Source: Bisgaardia hudsonensis (GTDB lineage Bacteria > Pseudomonadota > Gammaproteobacteria > Enterobacterales > Pasteurellaceae). From it: a stretch of DNA of 64,000 bases. Under the pieces are notes generated by a model. It did not search any database. It saw only the letters and a program-made list of their open reading frames with translations, and had not been told where the DNA came from. Below are positions 10,926-19,985 of this stretch, piece after piece. A program made the position numbers and the translations under genes. The stretch's first letter is position 1. Each line of letters opens with the position of its first letter. The stretch spans positions 322,778 through 386,777 of the forward strand of contig NZ_SLXI01000002.1 of assembly GCF_004345785.1 (NCBI RefSeq), in the 5' to 3' direction.

Positions 10926-12242
10926 TTATTCCACTCGTTCTCCATGAATACTAATATCTAATCCTTCCCTTTCTTCATCTCGTTCTACACGTAATCCATT
11001 GCACAATCTAGCAACAACTTTGAGAATAAAGAAACTCATTACAGCAGAATAAGCAATTACAATTCCAGCATCTTTTAATTGAATAATTAATTGTTTATAA
11101 ACTGTTGTATTACCAGAAAATATACTATTATCAAAAAAGATACCAGTTAAAATAGCACCAATAATTCCGCCAAAACCATGAATACCAAAAGCATCAAGCG
11201 TATCATCATAACCTAACTTATGTTTTAACCTAGTCACTGAAAAATAACAAGCAATGGTTGTTAGTAAACCAATAAAAATTGCCCCCATTGGATTGACAAA
11301 ACCTGCTGCTGGCGTAATTCCAACTAATCCAGAAACAGCGCCAGAAGCTAAGCCTAATGATGTTGCTTTACGATGTTCAATACCTTCACAAACTAACCAA
11401 GTCAACGCACCAATACCAGCTGAAACTTGAGTAACAACCATTGCCATACCTGCCGAAGCATTAGCACTTAAAGCCGATCCAGCATTAAAACCAAACCAAC
11501 CAATCCATAACATTGAAGCACCAATTAAAGTAAATACCATATTATGTGGAGCCATACTTTCTCGCCCATAGCCAATACGCTTACCTAACATAATTGCAGT
11601 AACTAAACCAGCAATACCAGCATTAATGTGTACTACTGTACCACCTGCGTAATCAAGTACTCCACCTTGAGCCATAAAACCACCACCCCATACCCAATGA
11701 CAAATCGGTACATAAACAAGCAAAAACCAAGCTCCCGAAAACCATAGCATAGCTGAATACTTCATTCTTTCTGCAAAAGCACCAGAAATAATTGCTACCG
11801 AAATAATAGCAAATGTCATTTGAAAAAACATAAAAACAGATTCTGGAATAGTTTGTGCGTTAGGTGCAATAGTCAATAATCCTTTAGAAAGATCTAGTCC
11901 CATACCAGATAAAAATAATCGATCTAAACTGCCAATAAACCCATTACCTTCAGTAAAAGCTAAAGAATATCCAGCAACAATCCACAAAACAGAAACTAAC
12001 GCCGTAACAGAAAAGCTATACATCATTGTACTTAGTACATTTTTTTTACGTACCATTCCCGCATAAAATAAGGCTAAGCCAGGAATTGTCATAAATAAGA
12101 CAAGAATAGTTGAAATCATTACCCAAGCAGTATCACCAGTATCAAGTTTGCTAAACGGTTGCCACCAATCTGTTTTTGCCTTAACAGTTGATGAAAAAAT
12201 AAAGCCAGATAATAAAGTCATTAATAAATATAATTTTTTCAT
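10926..12242 (-). CDS. amtB: Ammonium transporter, Amt/AmtB family
   Basis: This 438-residue inner-membrane channel conducts ammonium. A cleavable signal (MKKLYLLMTLLSGFIF, cut probably after VKA) precedes eleven predicted transmembrane helices. The twin pore histidines are recognisable in VPICHWVWGGG and DAFGIHGFGGI, and the structural motif FAERMKYSA is conserved. Amt genes are usually paired with a PII gene (glnK); none lies on either side here. The short C-terminal tail, about 30 residues, is the part that normally meets GlnK. Confidence 0.95.
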   Translation of the reverse strand: MKKLYLLMTLLSGFIFSSTVKAKTDWWQPFSKLDTGDTAWVMISTILVLFMTIPGLALFYAGMVRKKNVLSTMMYSFSVTALVSVLWIVAGYSLAFTEGNGFIGSLDRLFLSGMGLDLSKGLLTIAPNAQTIPESVFMFFQMTFAIISVAIISGAFAERMKYSAMLWFSGAWFLLVYVPICHWVWGGGFMAQGGVLDYAGGTVVHINAGIAGLVTAIMLGKRIGYGRESMAPHNMVFTLIGASMLWIGWFGFNAGSALSANASAGMAMVVTQVSAGIGALTWLVCEGIEHRKATSLGLASGAVSGLVGITPAAGFVNPMGAIFIGLLTTIACYFSVTRLKHKLGYDDTLDAFGIHGFGGIIGAILTGIFFDNSIFSGNTTVYKQLIIQLKDAGIVIAYSAVMSFFILKVVARLCNGLRVERDEEREGLDISIHGERVE

Positions 12243-12445
12243 TTCAAAAGTCCTTTTTATTTATATTTCTTTTCTTAAAGAAATAGTATCAGTTGCATAT
12301 CAAATAATGCACTCTAAACTATCAATAATTTTAAATAAAAAATAATTTATTTAATTAAAAAAATCAAATAAAGTTTATAAAAAAACTATAATAAAAATAA
12401 AATAACAATATAAAATCTAGAAAAACACAAATATTATTAGATAAA

Positions 12446-12471
12446 TAAAAAAGCGGACAACTTATCCGCTT
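12446..12471 (-). terminator. Intrinsic terminator after the yadH-like permease
   Basis: AAGCGGA and TCCGCTT are separated by a short loop. On the minus strand the stem runs into a T-rich tract. Confidence 0.75.
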
Positions 12472-12502
12472 AATTTAATTAGATATAAACTACTAATAAA
12501 AA

Positions 12503-13270
12503 TTAACTACGCAACCCTACTCCACGACTAATTAAATAGTAAGAAAAACTATAAAGTGCGGTAATAAATAAAGCTAAAACGATGAATGTATAACTTAGAT
12601 CAATATCGCTAATTCCCAAAAAGCCATAACGAAAACCGTTGATCATATAAACAATGGGATTTAATTTAGATACCCCTTGCCAGAATTCAGGCAATAATGA
12701 AATCGAATAAAATACGCCACCAAGATAAGTCAATGGTGTTAATACAAAGGTAGGAATAATACTAATATCATCAAAAGAACGAGCAAAAACGCCATTAATC
12801 AATCCACCTAAAGCAAAAGTTGCCGTCGTTAATAATAAAGTAATAACAATCACTAACCAAGATTGGATATCAAAAGAAACAAATAACATTGATACAATGG
12901 TAACAAGAACACCAACTGCAATCCCTCTTGCCATACCACCACAAACATAGCCTAAAATAATAATATGTGGAGAAACAGGGGAAATAAGTAATTCTTCAAC
13001 ATTTTTTGCAAATTTTGTACTATAAAATGATGATGCAACATTAGAAAAAGAATTAGTTAATGCAGACATCATAATTAATCCTGGTACAATAAATTGCATA
13101 TAGCTAAAACCATTCATTTCGCCAATACGACTACCAATTAACTGTCCAAATATTACAAAATATAAGGTCATCGTAATAACAGGGGGTACTAAGGTTTGAA
13201 TCCAAATTCGAGTAAAACGGCGAATTTCTTTGGTTAAAATTGTTTTAAATGCCACCCAAGCTAATGTCAT
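12503..13270 (-). CDS. yadH: ABC-2 type transporter permease (YadH-like)
   Basis: This 255-residue inner-membrane permease of the ABC-2 family has about six transmembrane segments and the family core with VEELLISPVSPHIIILGYV. It pairs with the ATPase encoded immediately upstream: the ATPase stop and this ATG overlap as TAATG. The E. coli homologues YadG/YadH are an exporter of unproven substrate, so no cargo is assigned. An uptake word lies near the 3' end (12554). Confidence 0.88.
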   Translation of the reverse strand: MTLAWVAFKTILTKEIRRFTRIWIQTLVPPVITMTLYFVIFGQLIGSRIGEMNGFSYMQFIVPGLIMMSALTNSFSNVASSFYSTKFAKNVEELLISPVSPHIIILGYVCGGMARGIAVGVLVTIVSMLFVSFDIQSWLVIVITLLLTTATFALGGLINGVFARSFDDISIIPTFVLTPLTYLGGVFYSISLLPEFWQGVSKLNPIVYMINGFRYGFLGISDIDLSYTFIVLALFITALYSFSYYLISRGVGLRS

Positions 13271-14202
13271 TATACTTCTCCTCCTGTTGTAGAATGTTTA
13301 TTTAAAGACATAGAAACAAATAATTCTTCTAAACGATTGGACTTATTACGCATACTTAATACTTTAATACCTTGCACTGTTAATTGCTCAAATAAATGAT
13401 TTAAACCTTGCTCACGTTTTACCTCTACTTCTATTGAATTATCGTCAATAAAAGTGACATTGTAACTATTTATTTCTTGTAAATTATGATTAATCGATAA
13501 ATCAAGAATAAAGGTTTCTGTTTCTAATTTAGCAAGTAAGTCTTTCATCGGCATATCTACCACTAAACGTCCTGATTGAATAATACCAATATTACGACAA
13601 AGCATTTCGGCTTCTTCAAGGTAATGAGTTGTTAAAATAATTGTTGTACCTTGCTCATTCAGCTCTTTTAAAAAAGACCACATCGAACGGCGTAATTCTA
13701 TATCTACCCCAGCCGTCGGCTCATCTAAAATTAACAATTTAGGTTGATGAATTAAAGCCCTTGCAATCATTAGTCGGCGTTTCATACCGCCAGATAACCG
13801 CATTGCTTGTTGTTTACGTTTATCCCATAAATCTAGCTTTTTAAGCCAAATTTCTGCTTGTTTTAAGGATTCATTTCGTTCAATACCATAATAACCAGCT
13901 TGGTTTGTTAAAATATCAATCACTCGTTCAAATTGGTTGAAATTAAATTCTTGTGGCACTAACCCTATACATTTTTTTAAGTCAGCAACTTCTTTATCTA
14001 AATCATAACCAAAAACGCTCACTTGTCCTGATGTTTTATTTACTAAAGAACTGACGATACCAATAGTTGTTGATTTTCCCGCACCATTATGTCCTAATAA
14101 CGCATAAAAATCGCCTTCTTTTACTTGTAAATCAATTCCTTTTAAAGCGGTTACACCATTTTTATATGATTTTGTTAGCCCTTTAATTTCTAATGCAAAC
14201 AT
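13270..14202 (-). CDS. yadG: ABC transporter ATP-binding protein (YadG-like)
   Basis: This 310-residue ATPase powers the YadH-like permease. The Walker A motif LLGHNGAGKST, signature MRLSGGMKRRLMIAR, Walker B LLILDEPTAGVD and the switch histidine in ILTTHYLEEAE are all present, so it should be active. A matS-like word lies in the coding region at 13454. The gene begins three bases after the epmC stop codon, so epmC, yadG and yadH probably form one transcript. In E. coli yadGH lie next to can rather than epmC. Confidence 0.92.
   Translation of the reverse strand: MFALEIKGLTKSYKNGVTALKGIDLQVKEGDFYALLGHNGAGKSTTIGIVSSLVNKTSGQVSVFGYDLDKEVADLKKCIGLVPQEFNFNQFERVIDILTNQAGYYGIERNESLKQAEIWLKKLDLWDKRKQQAMRLSGGMKRRLMIARALIHQPKLLILDEPTAGVDIELRRSMWSFLKELNEQGTTIILTTHYLEEAEMLCRNIGIIQSGRLVVDMPMKDLLAKLETETFILDLSINHNLQEINSYNVTFIDDNSIEVEVKREQGLNHLFEQLTVQGIKVLSMRNKSNRLEELFVSMSLNKHSTTGGEV
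13454..13466 (+). promoter_or_regulatory. matS-like MatP site (variant) inside yadG
   Basis: GTGACATTGTAAC has one mismatch to the matS consensus. It is base-for-base the same word as the one on the minus strand at 3037-3049. Confidence 0.45.
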
Positions 14203-14205
14203 TTA

Positions 14206-14742
14206 TTAAATCCTTGTTATATCAAATTTTGAGAGATCAATTCCCTCCCCTGTATTATAAAATTTTGCTAAGGCTTGGCGTAAAGTTTCTGCTCGTTTTG
14301 GTAAACCATTTTTAGCATAAAATTTAACTTGTTCATAAACAGCTTGCTTAAAAGGTTGTGTATCCCCTACCCCTCCATTTAAATTATCACTACTTGCAAA
14401 ATAGCGGAAACCAGCTGCCGTTGCTAATATCCATTCTAATGCTTGCGGTTTGACTTCCACTTGTTCAAATTCTCGCTGTTTTTCTTCAGTTCGTCCATCT
14501 GGTTCATACCAATAACCAAAATCTTCTAATTTTCGACGGGCTTCACCTGCAATTAACCAATGAGATATTTCATGCAAAGCACTACTATAAAAGCCGTGAG
14601 CAAAATAAATCGCGTGATAAGGGCGTTCTTCATTAGCTGGTAAATAAATAGGCTCATCACCGCCCTTAATGAGTTTTGTATTAAACTCTTTTTCAAAACA
14701 TTGATCGAAAATAGCAATAATATCTTCTAATTTATGTTCCAT
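14206..14742 (-). CDS. epmC: Elongation factor P hydroxylase EpmC (YfcM)
   Basis: EpmC hydroxylates the lysyl-lysine modification on elongation factor P, the last step after EpmA and EpmB. The 178-residue protein shows the family core: IKGGDEPIYLPA, then FAHGFYSSALHEISHWLIAG with the metal-ligand histidines, then DFGYWYEPDGR and VEVKPQALEW. The length matches E. coli YfcM. ATG 14742 has AAGGAG at good distance. epmA, epmB and efp are not in the window. It leads a probable operon with yadG and yadH. Confidence 0.93.
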   Translation of the reverse strand: MEHKLEDIIAIFDQCFEKEFNTKLIKGGDEPIYLPANEERPYHAIYFAHGFYSSALHEISHWLIAGEARRKLEDFGYWYEPDGRTEEKQREFEQVEVKPQALEWILATAAGFRYFASSDNLNGGVGDTQPFKQAVYEQVKFYAKNGLPKRAETLRQALAKFYNTGEGIDLSKFDITRI

Positions 14743-14829
14743 TTCATACTCCTTAAAATATCTTGCAAACCTTTCATTACTATTTTTCGCTAATTTGGCA
14801 CTACAATTATATTTATTAAAAAAATAAAA

Positions 14830-15037
14830 ACTATATGATACTTACAGTTCCATCTTGTGTGTGATAGACTTGAATCGTCATTGGATTTATTTGCCATTGG
14901 CACATCCTCCTATATTTTGAATTTGGTTGTCAGCCTTCTTCATTATATCGGAGGATTTTTTCATCGCTAAAGCTCTTTTATACCATACGCATAGCGTATG
15001 GTTTTTATAGATAGACACCGTCTATCTATAATAAAAA
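14830..15037 (-). mobile_element. Solo left end of an IS200-type element with tnpA start fragment
   Basis: By eye these 208 bases are identical to 50805-51012. On the minus strand they hold the element's left end with two hairpins (ACCATACGC/GCGTATGGT and TATAGATAGAC/GTCTATCTATA) and the ribosome site AGGAGG. They also hold the first codons of an IS200 transposase (ATG at 14897), reading MANKSNDDSSLSHTRWNCKY before the frame runs into unrelated sequence near 14828. The rest of the element is missing. The outer end lies directly against the T-tract of the thrS terminator. Confidence 0.88.
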
Positions 15038-15060
15038 TACCGCTCTTTCGAGCGGTATTA
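15032..15060 (-). terminator. Intrinsic terminator after thrS
   Basis: AATACCGCTC and GAGCGGTATT form a 10-bp stem. The tetraloop reads GAAA on the transcript, followed by a T-tract on the minus strand that merges with the IS200 left end. Confidence 0.9.
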
Positions 15061-15070
15061 TCTTTCAGGG

Positions 15071-17002
15071 TTACTCTTCGTTGAATAATTTCAATTCTCG
15101 AGAGCGAACTTGATTTTTCAACATTTCTGTAAATTCTTCAATTGTGAATGTACCTAAATCAGCCCCTTTACGAGTTCTTACTGCTACTTTGCCTGCTTCA
15201 ATTTCTTTATCACCACAGACTAACATATAAGGCACTCGACGTAAGGTATGTTCACGAATTTTGAACCCAATTTTTTCATTACGTAAATCTGATTTAGCTC
15301 GTAAGCCTGCATCAGAAAGTGTTTTTACTACTTTTTGTACATAATCAGATTGGCTATCAGTAATATTCATTACCACAGCTTGCACAGGTGCTAACCAAGA
15401 TGGATAGAATCCCGCATATTCTTCCGTAATAATACCGATAAAACGCTCTAATGAACCTAAAATCGCACGATGAATCATTACAGGAGTTTTACGGTCATTA
15501 TCTTCTGCCACATAAGAAGCATTTAATCTTCCCGGTAAGGCGAAATCTAATTGAATTGTACCGCACTGCCATTCACGATCTAAACAATCACGTAAAGCAA
15601 ACTCAATTTTAGGACCATAAAATGCACCTTCACCTTCTTGAATTTCGTATTCTAATCCATTTGCTTTAAGTGCTGCGGCTAAACCAGCCTCTGCACGATC
15701 CCACATTTCATCTGCACCAATACGACTTTCTGGACGAGTAGAAAGTTTTACACGAATATCTTGGAAACCGAAAGTACTGTAAATATCATAAACCATTTTA
15801 ATACAGCTAGTAACTTCGCTTTCAATTTGTTCTTCTGTACAGAAAATATGTGCATCATCTTGAGTGAAACCACGTACTCGCATTAGTCCATGTAAAGAAC
15901 CAGATGGCTCATTACGATGGCAAGAACCAAATTCTGCCATACGTAAAGGTAAATCACGATAAGATTTTAAACCTTGATTGAAAATCTGTACATGTCCCGG
16001 GCAGTTCATTGGTTTGATAGCATACTCACGATTTTCTGATTGAGTGGTAAACATTAAATCGCCATAATTTTGCCAATGCCCTGTTTTTTCCCAAAGTACA
16101 CGATCCATCATAAATGGACCTTTTACTTCTTGATAATCATATTCTTTTAATTTTGTACGTACAAAGGTTTCTAACTCACGGAAAATTGTCCAACCATCAT
16201 TATGCCAAAATACCATTCCAGGTGCTTCTTCTTGCATATGATATAAATCTAGAGCTTTACCAATTTTTCGATGATCACGCTTGGCCGCTTCTTCTAAACG
16301 TATTAAATATTCTACTAATTGTTTTTTATCTGCCCAAGCCGTACCATAAATACGTTGTAACATTTTATTTTTACTATCGCCACGCCAATATGCTCCAGCA
16401 ACTTTTTGTAATTTAAAATGATGGCAGAAACGCATATTAGGAACATGAGGTCCACGACACATATCGATGTATTCTTGATGATGATATAACGCTGGTGTCG
16501 CCGAACGTTCAATATTCTCATCTAAAATTGCCATTTTATAGGGTTCATTACGCTGTTCAAAAGTATCTCTAGCTTCTTGCCAAGATACAGGCTTTTTAAC
16601 CACATCATAATTAGTTTTTGCCAATTCAAGCATACGTTTTTCTAATTTATCTAGATCTTCTTGTGTTAAAGAGCGGTCTAAATCAACATCATAGTAAAAA
16701 CCATTTTCAATCGTTGGACCTATTGCCATTTTCACATCTGGAAATAATTGTTTAATTGCGTGTCCAAGCAAATGGGCAGTTGAATGACGAATGATTTCTA
16801 GACCATCTTCATCTTTTGCTGTAATAATTTCTAGACTTGCGTCTTCATTAATCATATCACAGGCATCACGACGCTCACCATTAACTCTTCCAGCGATAGT
16901 CGCTTTAGCAAGACCAGCACCAATACTTTGTGCAACTTCTAATACAGAAACAGGATGATCGAATTGACGTTGAGAACCGTCTGGTAATGTAATAATAGGC
17001 AT
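15071..17002 (-). CDS. thrS: Threonyl-tRNA synthetase
   Basis: ThrS charges tRNA-Thr and edits misacylated serine. The 643-residue protein has all expected parts: the N-terminal TGS domain (first 60 residues), the editing domain with [16 protein letters not shown] and [12 protein letters not shown], the class II catalytic core with zinc ligands ([10 protein letters not shown] and a later [11 protein letters not shown]), and a C-terminal anticodon domain. The length is standard. infC-rpmI-rplT, often downstream in enterobacteria, are not here. A hairpin at 17061-17089 lies upstream and could be an attenuator or the grxB terminator. Confidence 0.97.
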   Translation of the reverse strand: MPIITLPDGSQRQFDHPVSVLEVAQSIGAGLAKATIAGRVNGERRDACDMINEDASLEIITAKDEDGLEIIRHSTAHLLGHAIKQLFPDVKMAIGPTIENGFYYDVDLDRSLTQEDLDKLEKRMLELAKTNYDVVKKPVSWQEARDTFEQRNEPYKMAILDENIERSATPALYHHQEYIDMCRGPHVPNMRFCHHFKLQKVAGAYWRGDSKNKMLQRIYGTAWADKKQLVEYLIRLEEAAKRDHRKIGKALDLYHMQEEAPGMVFWHNDGWTIFRELETFVRTKLKEYDYQEVKGPFMMDRVLWEKTGHWQNYGDLMFTTQSENREYAIKPMNCPGHVQIFNQGLKSYRDLPLRMAEFGSCHRNEPSGSLHGLMRVRGFTQDDAHIFCTEEQIESEVTSCIKMVYDIYSTFGFQDIRVKLSTRPESRIGADEMWDRAEAGLAAALKANGLEYEIQEGEGAFYGPKIEFALRDCLDREWQCGTIQLDFALPGRLNASYVAEDNDRKTPVMIHRAILGSLERFIGIITEEYAGFYPSWLAPVQAVVMNITDSQSDYVQKVVKTLSDAGLRAKSDLRNEKIGFKIREHTLRRVPYMLVCGDKEIEAGKVAVRTRKGADLGTFTIEEFTEMLKNQVRSRELKLFNEE

Positions 17003-17060
17003 TTTTAATCCTTATACAGTGGTAACCCATACGAAAGGCTACTTGTCGTTAATTGAATAA

Positions 17061-17089
17061 AACAAAACAAGGGATAAATTATCCCTTGT
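17061..17089 (-). terminator. Hairpin between grxB and thrS (terminator or thrS leader attenuator)
   Basis: ACAAGGGATAA and TTATCCCTTGT form an 11-bp inverted repeat. On the minus strand a T-rich run follows. It lies 100 bases after grxB and 60 bases before thrS, so both readings fit. Confidence 0.6.
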
Positions 17090-17188
17090 ATCAATTTAGT
17101 GCTATTTTGCACCGCACTTTTATTTATACCCACAATGTATAATAAAAAGCGCAGTATGATTTTATCATAGATTTTACCAAACCCCCAA

Positions 17189-17836
17189 CTAGATTGCACG
17201 ATCAGTATAAAGATCAATTTTCGTCAATTCTGACATTCTCTCTATATACGCTTTAATCTTTGTAGGAAAAATAAGTCCTTTCACACAAGTTAAATTACGT
17301 AACATTGGGAATAAAATAATATCTTCAAAAGATAACTTTCCGTTAAATGCACTCTCACTAACAAATAATTTTTCTAATTCAGCTAGATCATTTTCTAATT
17401 GTTTAATATATTCATCACTTTTAGCCAAATGTTCATTGAAGCTACCAATACTTGCTGTTTTTTTCTTAATAAAATAATCCACTGCCGTTTCTGTTACGTA
17501 TTCCTTCAATCCCAATTTAATCACTCTTGGATGAAGTAAATAATAATAGTAATTCCCTACTTTTTTAACCCAATTATCAAATTCGGAACGAGTTTCCTCA
17601 GAAAGCAATTTTTCACCATAATTATCATCGATATAACGAACAATATCTAAGCTTTCAGGCATTGCTGAACCATCATCTTTAATTAAAATAGGCACCATTT
17701 TTTTACCTACTAAACCAATTGGTGTTTTTTCATCATCATTGAGTAAAGTAATATTTTCAACGGGAATATTTTTTAAACCAAATATCATTCTAGGGCGAAC
17801 ACAGTAGGGACAATGATCATAAATATATAATTTCAT
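17189..17836 (-). CDS. grxB: Glutaredoxin 2
   Basis: GrxB is a glutathione-dependent disulfide oxidoreductase built like a glutathione S-transferase. The 215-residue length equals E. coli Grx2. The active site is DHCPYC at residues 7-12 in MKLYIYDHCPYCVRPRMIF. The cis-proline and glutathione site (MVPILIKDDGSAMPESLDIV) and an all-helical C-terminal domain follow. It is transcribed toward thrS and is divergent from the fructosamine-kinase-like gene. Confidence 0.95.
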   Translation of the reverse strand: MKLYIYDHCPYCVRPRMIFGLKNIPVENITLLNDDEKTPIGLVGKKMVPILIKDDGSAMPESLDIVRYIDDNYGEKLLSEETRSEFDNWVKKVGNYYYYLLHPRVIKLGLKEYVTETAVDYFIKKKTASIGSFNEHLAKSDEYIKQLENDLAELEKLFVSESAFNGKLSFEDIILFPMLRNLTCVKGLIFPTKIKAYIERMSELTKIDLYTDRAI

Positions 17837-17992
17837 ATTAATTTCCTTTATTAAATAATATCAAGATGAATATTAACATAATATAAATTTATAAAAATTC
17901 AATAGTGAGTTACAAAAATTTGAACTTTATCACAGATAATTCTCAATATTCTATTTATTATTGAGCATAAGCTAGACAAAATAAGGAGGTTT

Positions 17993-18856
17993 ATGATGTG
18001 GAAATCAATTTCTCAAGTATTAGCCGATCAATTTGGAGCTTATTATTTTATCAAAACTAAGCAAAAAATACATACAGGTGAAACAAACGAAACTTGGTTA
18101 ATTAATGATGGAATTCAGCCTGTTTTTGTCAAAATAAATGATAGATCTTATCGTTCTATGTTTCGAGCTGAAGCGGAACAATTAGAAAGATTATATCAAA
18201 CTAAAACAGTTAATGTTCCCAAAGTATATGGAGTCGGAATATCTCAAAGCCATAGCTTTTTATTATTAGAAGCCTTACCTATTCAAAAAACATCAAATCA
18301 AAATATGGGCATTTTTGGTCAACAATTAGCAAAATTACACTTATTAGATGGATCTGAAAAATATGGATTGGATTTTGACACTTGGTTAGGTTCTATTTAT
18401 CAACCTAATGATTGGAAAAATAATTGGTCAACTTTCTTTAGCGAATATCGTATTGGGTGGCAATTACAACTATGCTACGAAAAAGGCATAGATTTTGGAA
18501 ATATAGAATTAATAATACAAACAGTGACTAAAAAATTAAATAAGCACCAACCTAAGCCATCTCTAGTGCATGGCAACTTATGGACTGAAAATTGTGCTTT
18601 AGTAAATAACCAAATTTTTACCTATGATCCGGCTATATATTGGGGAGATAGAGAATGTGATTTAGCTTTTACTGAATTATTTGAGCCATTTTCAAAAGAA
18701 TTTTATGAAAACTACAATAGCATCTATCCTGTTGATAAAAATTTTAATGAGCGTAAAAAAATTTATCAACTTTATTATCTATTAAATTTTAGTCATCGAT
18801 TTCCTAATCATTATATTAACTTGACGAAAACTTTTATTGACGATTTATTGAAATGA
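17993..18856 (+). CDS. Fructosamine/ketosamine kinase family protein (YniA-like), catalytic Asp replaced by Asn
   Basis: Family members phosphorylate ketosamines (glycated amines) so that the adduct falls off. The 287-residue protein matches E. coli YniA end to end: MWKSISQVLADQFG, FVKINDRSYRSMFRAEAEQL, GLDFDTWLG, FDP-like YDPAIYWGDRECDLAF. However, the catalytic-loop HGDLW reads HGNLW (N195, codon AAC at 18575-18577), so the usual catalytic-base aspartate is missing. It could be a low-activity or non-kinase member. Two adjacent ATGs (17993, 17996) follow AAGGAGG; the second gives the conserved MWKSIS start. It stands alone. Confidence 0.88.
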   Translation: MMWKSISQVLADQFGAYYFIKTKQKIHTGETNETWLINDGIQPVFVKINDRSYRSMFRAEAEQLERLYQTKTVNVPKVYGVGISQSHSFLLLEALPIQKTSNQNMGIFGQQLAKLHLLDGSEKYGLDFDTWLGSIYQPNDWKNNWSTFFSEYRIGWQLQLCYEKGIDFGNIELIIQTVTKKLNKHQPKPSLVHGNLWTENCALVNNQIFTYDPAIYWGDRECDLAFTELFEPFSKEFYENYNSIYPVDKNFNERKKIYQLYYLLNFSHRFPNHYINLTKTFIDDLLK

Positions 18857-18860
18857 AATA

Positions 18861-18896
18861 AAAAGGCTTTTTGAATGATTAACCAAAAAGCCTTTT
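18861..18896. terminator. Bidirectional terminator between the YniA-like gene and the lipoprotein gene
   Basis: AAAAGGCTTTTTG and CAAAAAGCCTTTT form a 13-bp perfect stem with a 10-base loop. It serves two convergent genes. Confidence 0.88.
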
Positions 18897-18912
18897 GTGG
18901 AATTAAACTAAA

Positions 18913-19734
18913 TTATTTTTGATAGTATGGAGCAGGTCCTGTTGTACCACCCATCATCTCACCAGAAACGTTTTCTTTAATAATAGTACCTGATGATGAA
19001 ATCTCAACACGACGATTAGGACGTAAACAATCTCTTAACGCCTTACCTTTTTCCCCACTACAAACTTTAACTTGTTGAGTTTCTCCATAGCCTACAGCAG
19101 TAATTTTAGCAGTTACACCATCTTGAATCAGACGAGCTGCAACTCGATCTGCACGACGTTGAGATAAATCTAAATTATAACTATCTGAGCCTAATGGATC
19201 AGTAAAACCAGCAACTTTCACTGTTTTTGCACTAGATTTAATCAACTGCACAGCAACATTGTCAACAACTTCTTTACCTTTTGCTGTCAAAATATCTTTA
19301 TCAAAATCAAATAAGAAATCACCACTGAGAGTAAAAGAGGTATTACCATTACAACCATTAGGATACCAGAAGAAGCTTTGAGCATTCATATTTTTATCAA
19401 ATAAAATTTTATATTGACAAACTTTGTGTACGCCATTTTCACGGTAATTAAATGCATAATCCCATTCACGAACACCATATAAACCTTCCGCGAAATGTGG
19501 ACGCCCTAATAAATTATAAAGTTGATCTTTATTCATTCCTCTTTCAACCATGCGAACGTTATCCCAGTTTGGCCATGAACCAAATTGGCTTCCATCGTGG
19601 TTAAATACTGACTCATCAACTTTAGGCCATACCAAATTATCTGATGTACCCTCGTCAGTTACTTTACTTAGGTTTCCGCAAGCAGCTAAAGTCGCAATAG
19701 CAACAGCTGATAATAAAACACGTGATAGTTTCAT
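18913..19734 (-). CDS. Outer-membrane lipoprotein with BamE-like and OmpA-like domains
   Basis: The 273-residue protein begins with a lipoprotein signal ending ATLAAC, placing the lipid on Cys19. Residues of roughly 45-125 resemble the SmpA/OmlA (BamE) fold: MVERGMNKDQLYNLLGRPHF, then REWDYAFNY. The C-terminal half is an OmpA peptidoglycan-binding domain with FDFDKDILTAKGKEVVD and YNLDLSQRRADRVAARL. It therefore probably tethers the outer membrane to the cell wall. ATG 19734 is used, with GAGG six bases before it; a TTG at 19746 is an unlikely alternative. It is monocistronic. Confidence 0.9.
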   Translation of the reverse strand: MKLSRVLLSAVAIATLAACGNLSKVTDEGTSDNLVWPKVDESVFNHDGSQFGSWPNWDNVRMVERGMNKDQLYNLLGRPHFAEGLYGVREWDYAFNYRENGVHKVCQYKILFDKNMNAQSFFWYPNGCNGNTSFTLSGDFLFDFDKDILTAKGKEVVDNVAVQLIKSSAKTVKVAGFTDPLGSDSYNLDLSQRRADRVAARLIQDGVTAKITAVGYGETQQVKVCSGEKGKALRDCLRPNRRVEISSSGTIIKENVSGEMMGGTTGPAPYYQK

Positions 19735-19911
19735 ATTTTTCCTCAATTATTATTTTCAATGTGTAAATATCTCAATAGATGAAAGTATAAATGTATATTA
19801 GATAAAACTAACACTAGCCTATTACTATAACAACCAATAATTCATTATAATCATAACTTTCATAATATTGTACTTCACCTATACATAATAATGTTATTTA
19901 GGATTAAAGTA

Positions 19912-19940
19912 AATTGATTAATATTAAATATTAATCAATT
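19912..19940. repeat. AT-rich 29-base perfect palindrome
   Basis: AATTGATTAATATT, one central A, then AATATTAATCAATT. It lies between the sohB stop codon and the lipoprotein gene, with no T-tract typical of a terminator. Its role is unknown. Confidence 0.6.
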
Positions 19941-19985
19941 CTATATTATTTTTGTCAACTAATGCAAAGAACTATAGCGATAAAT

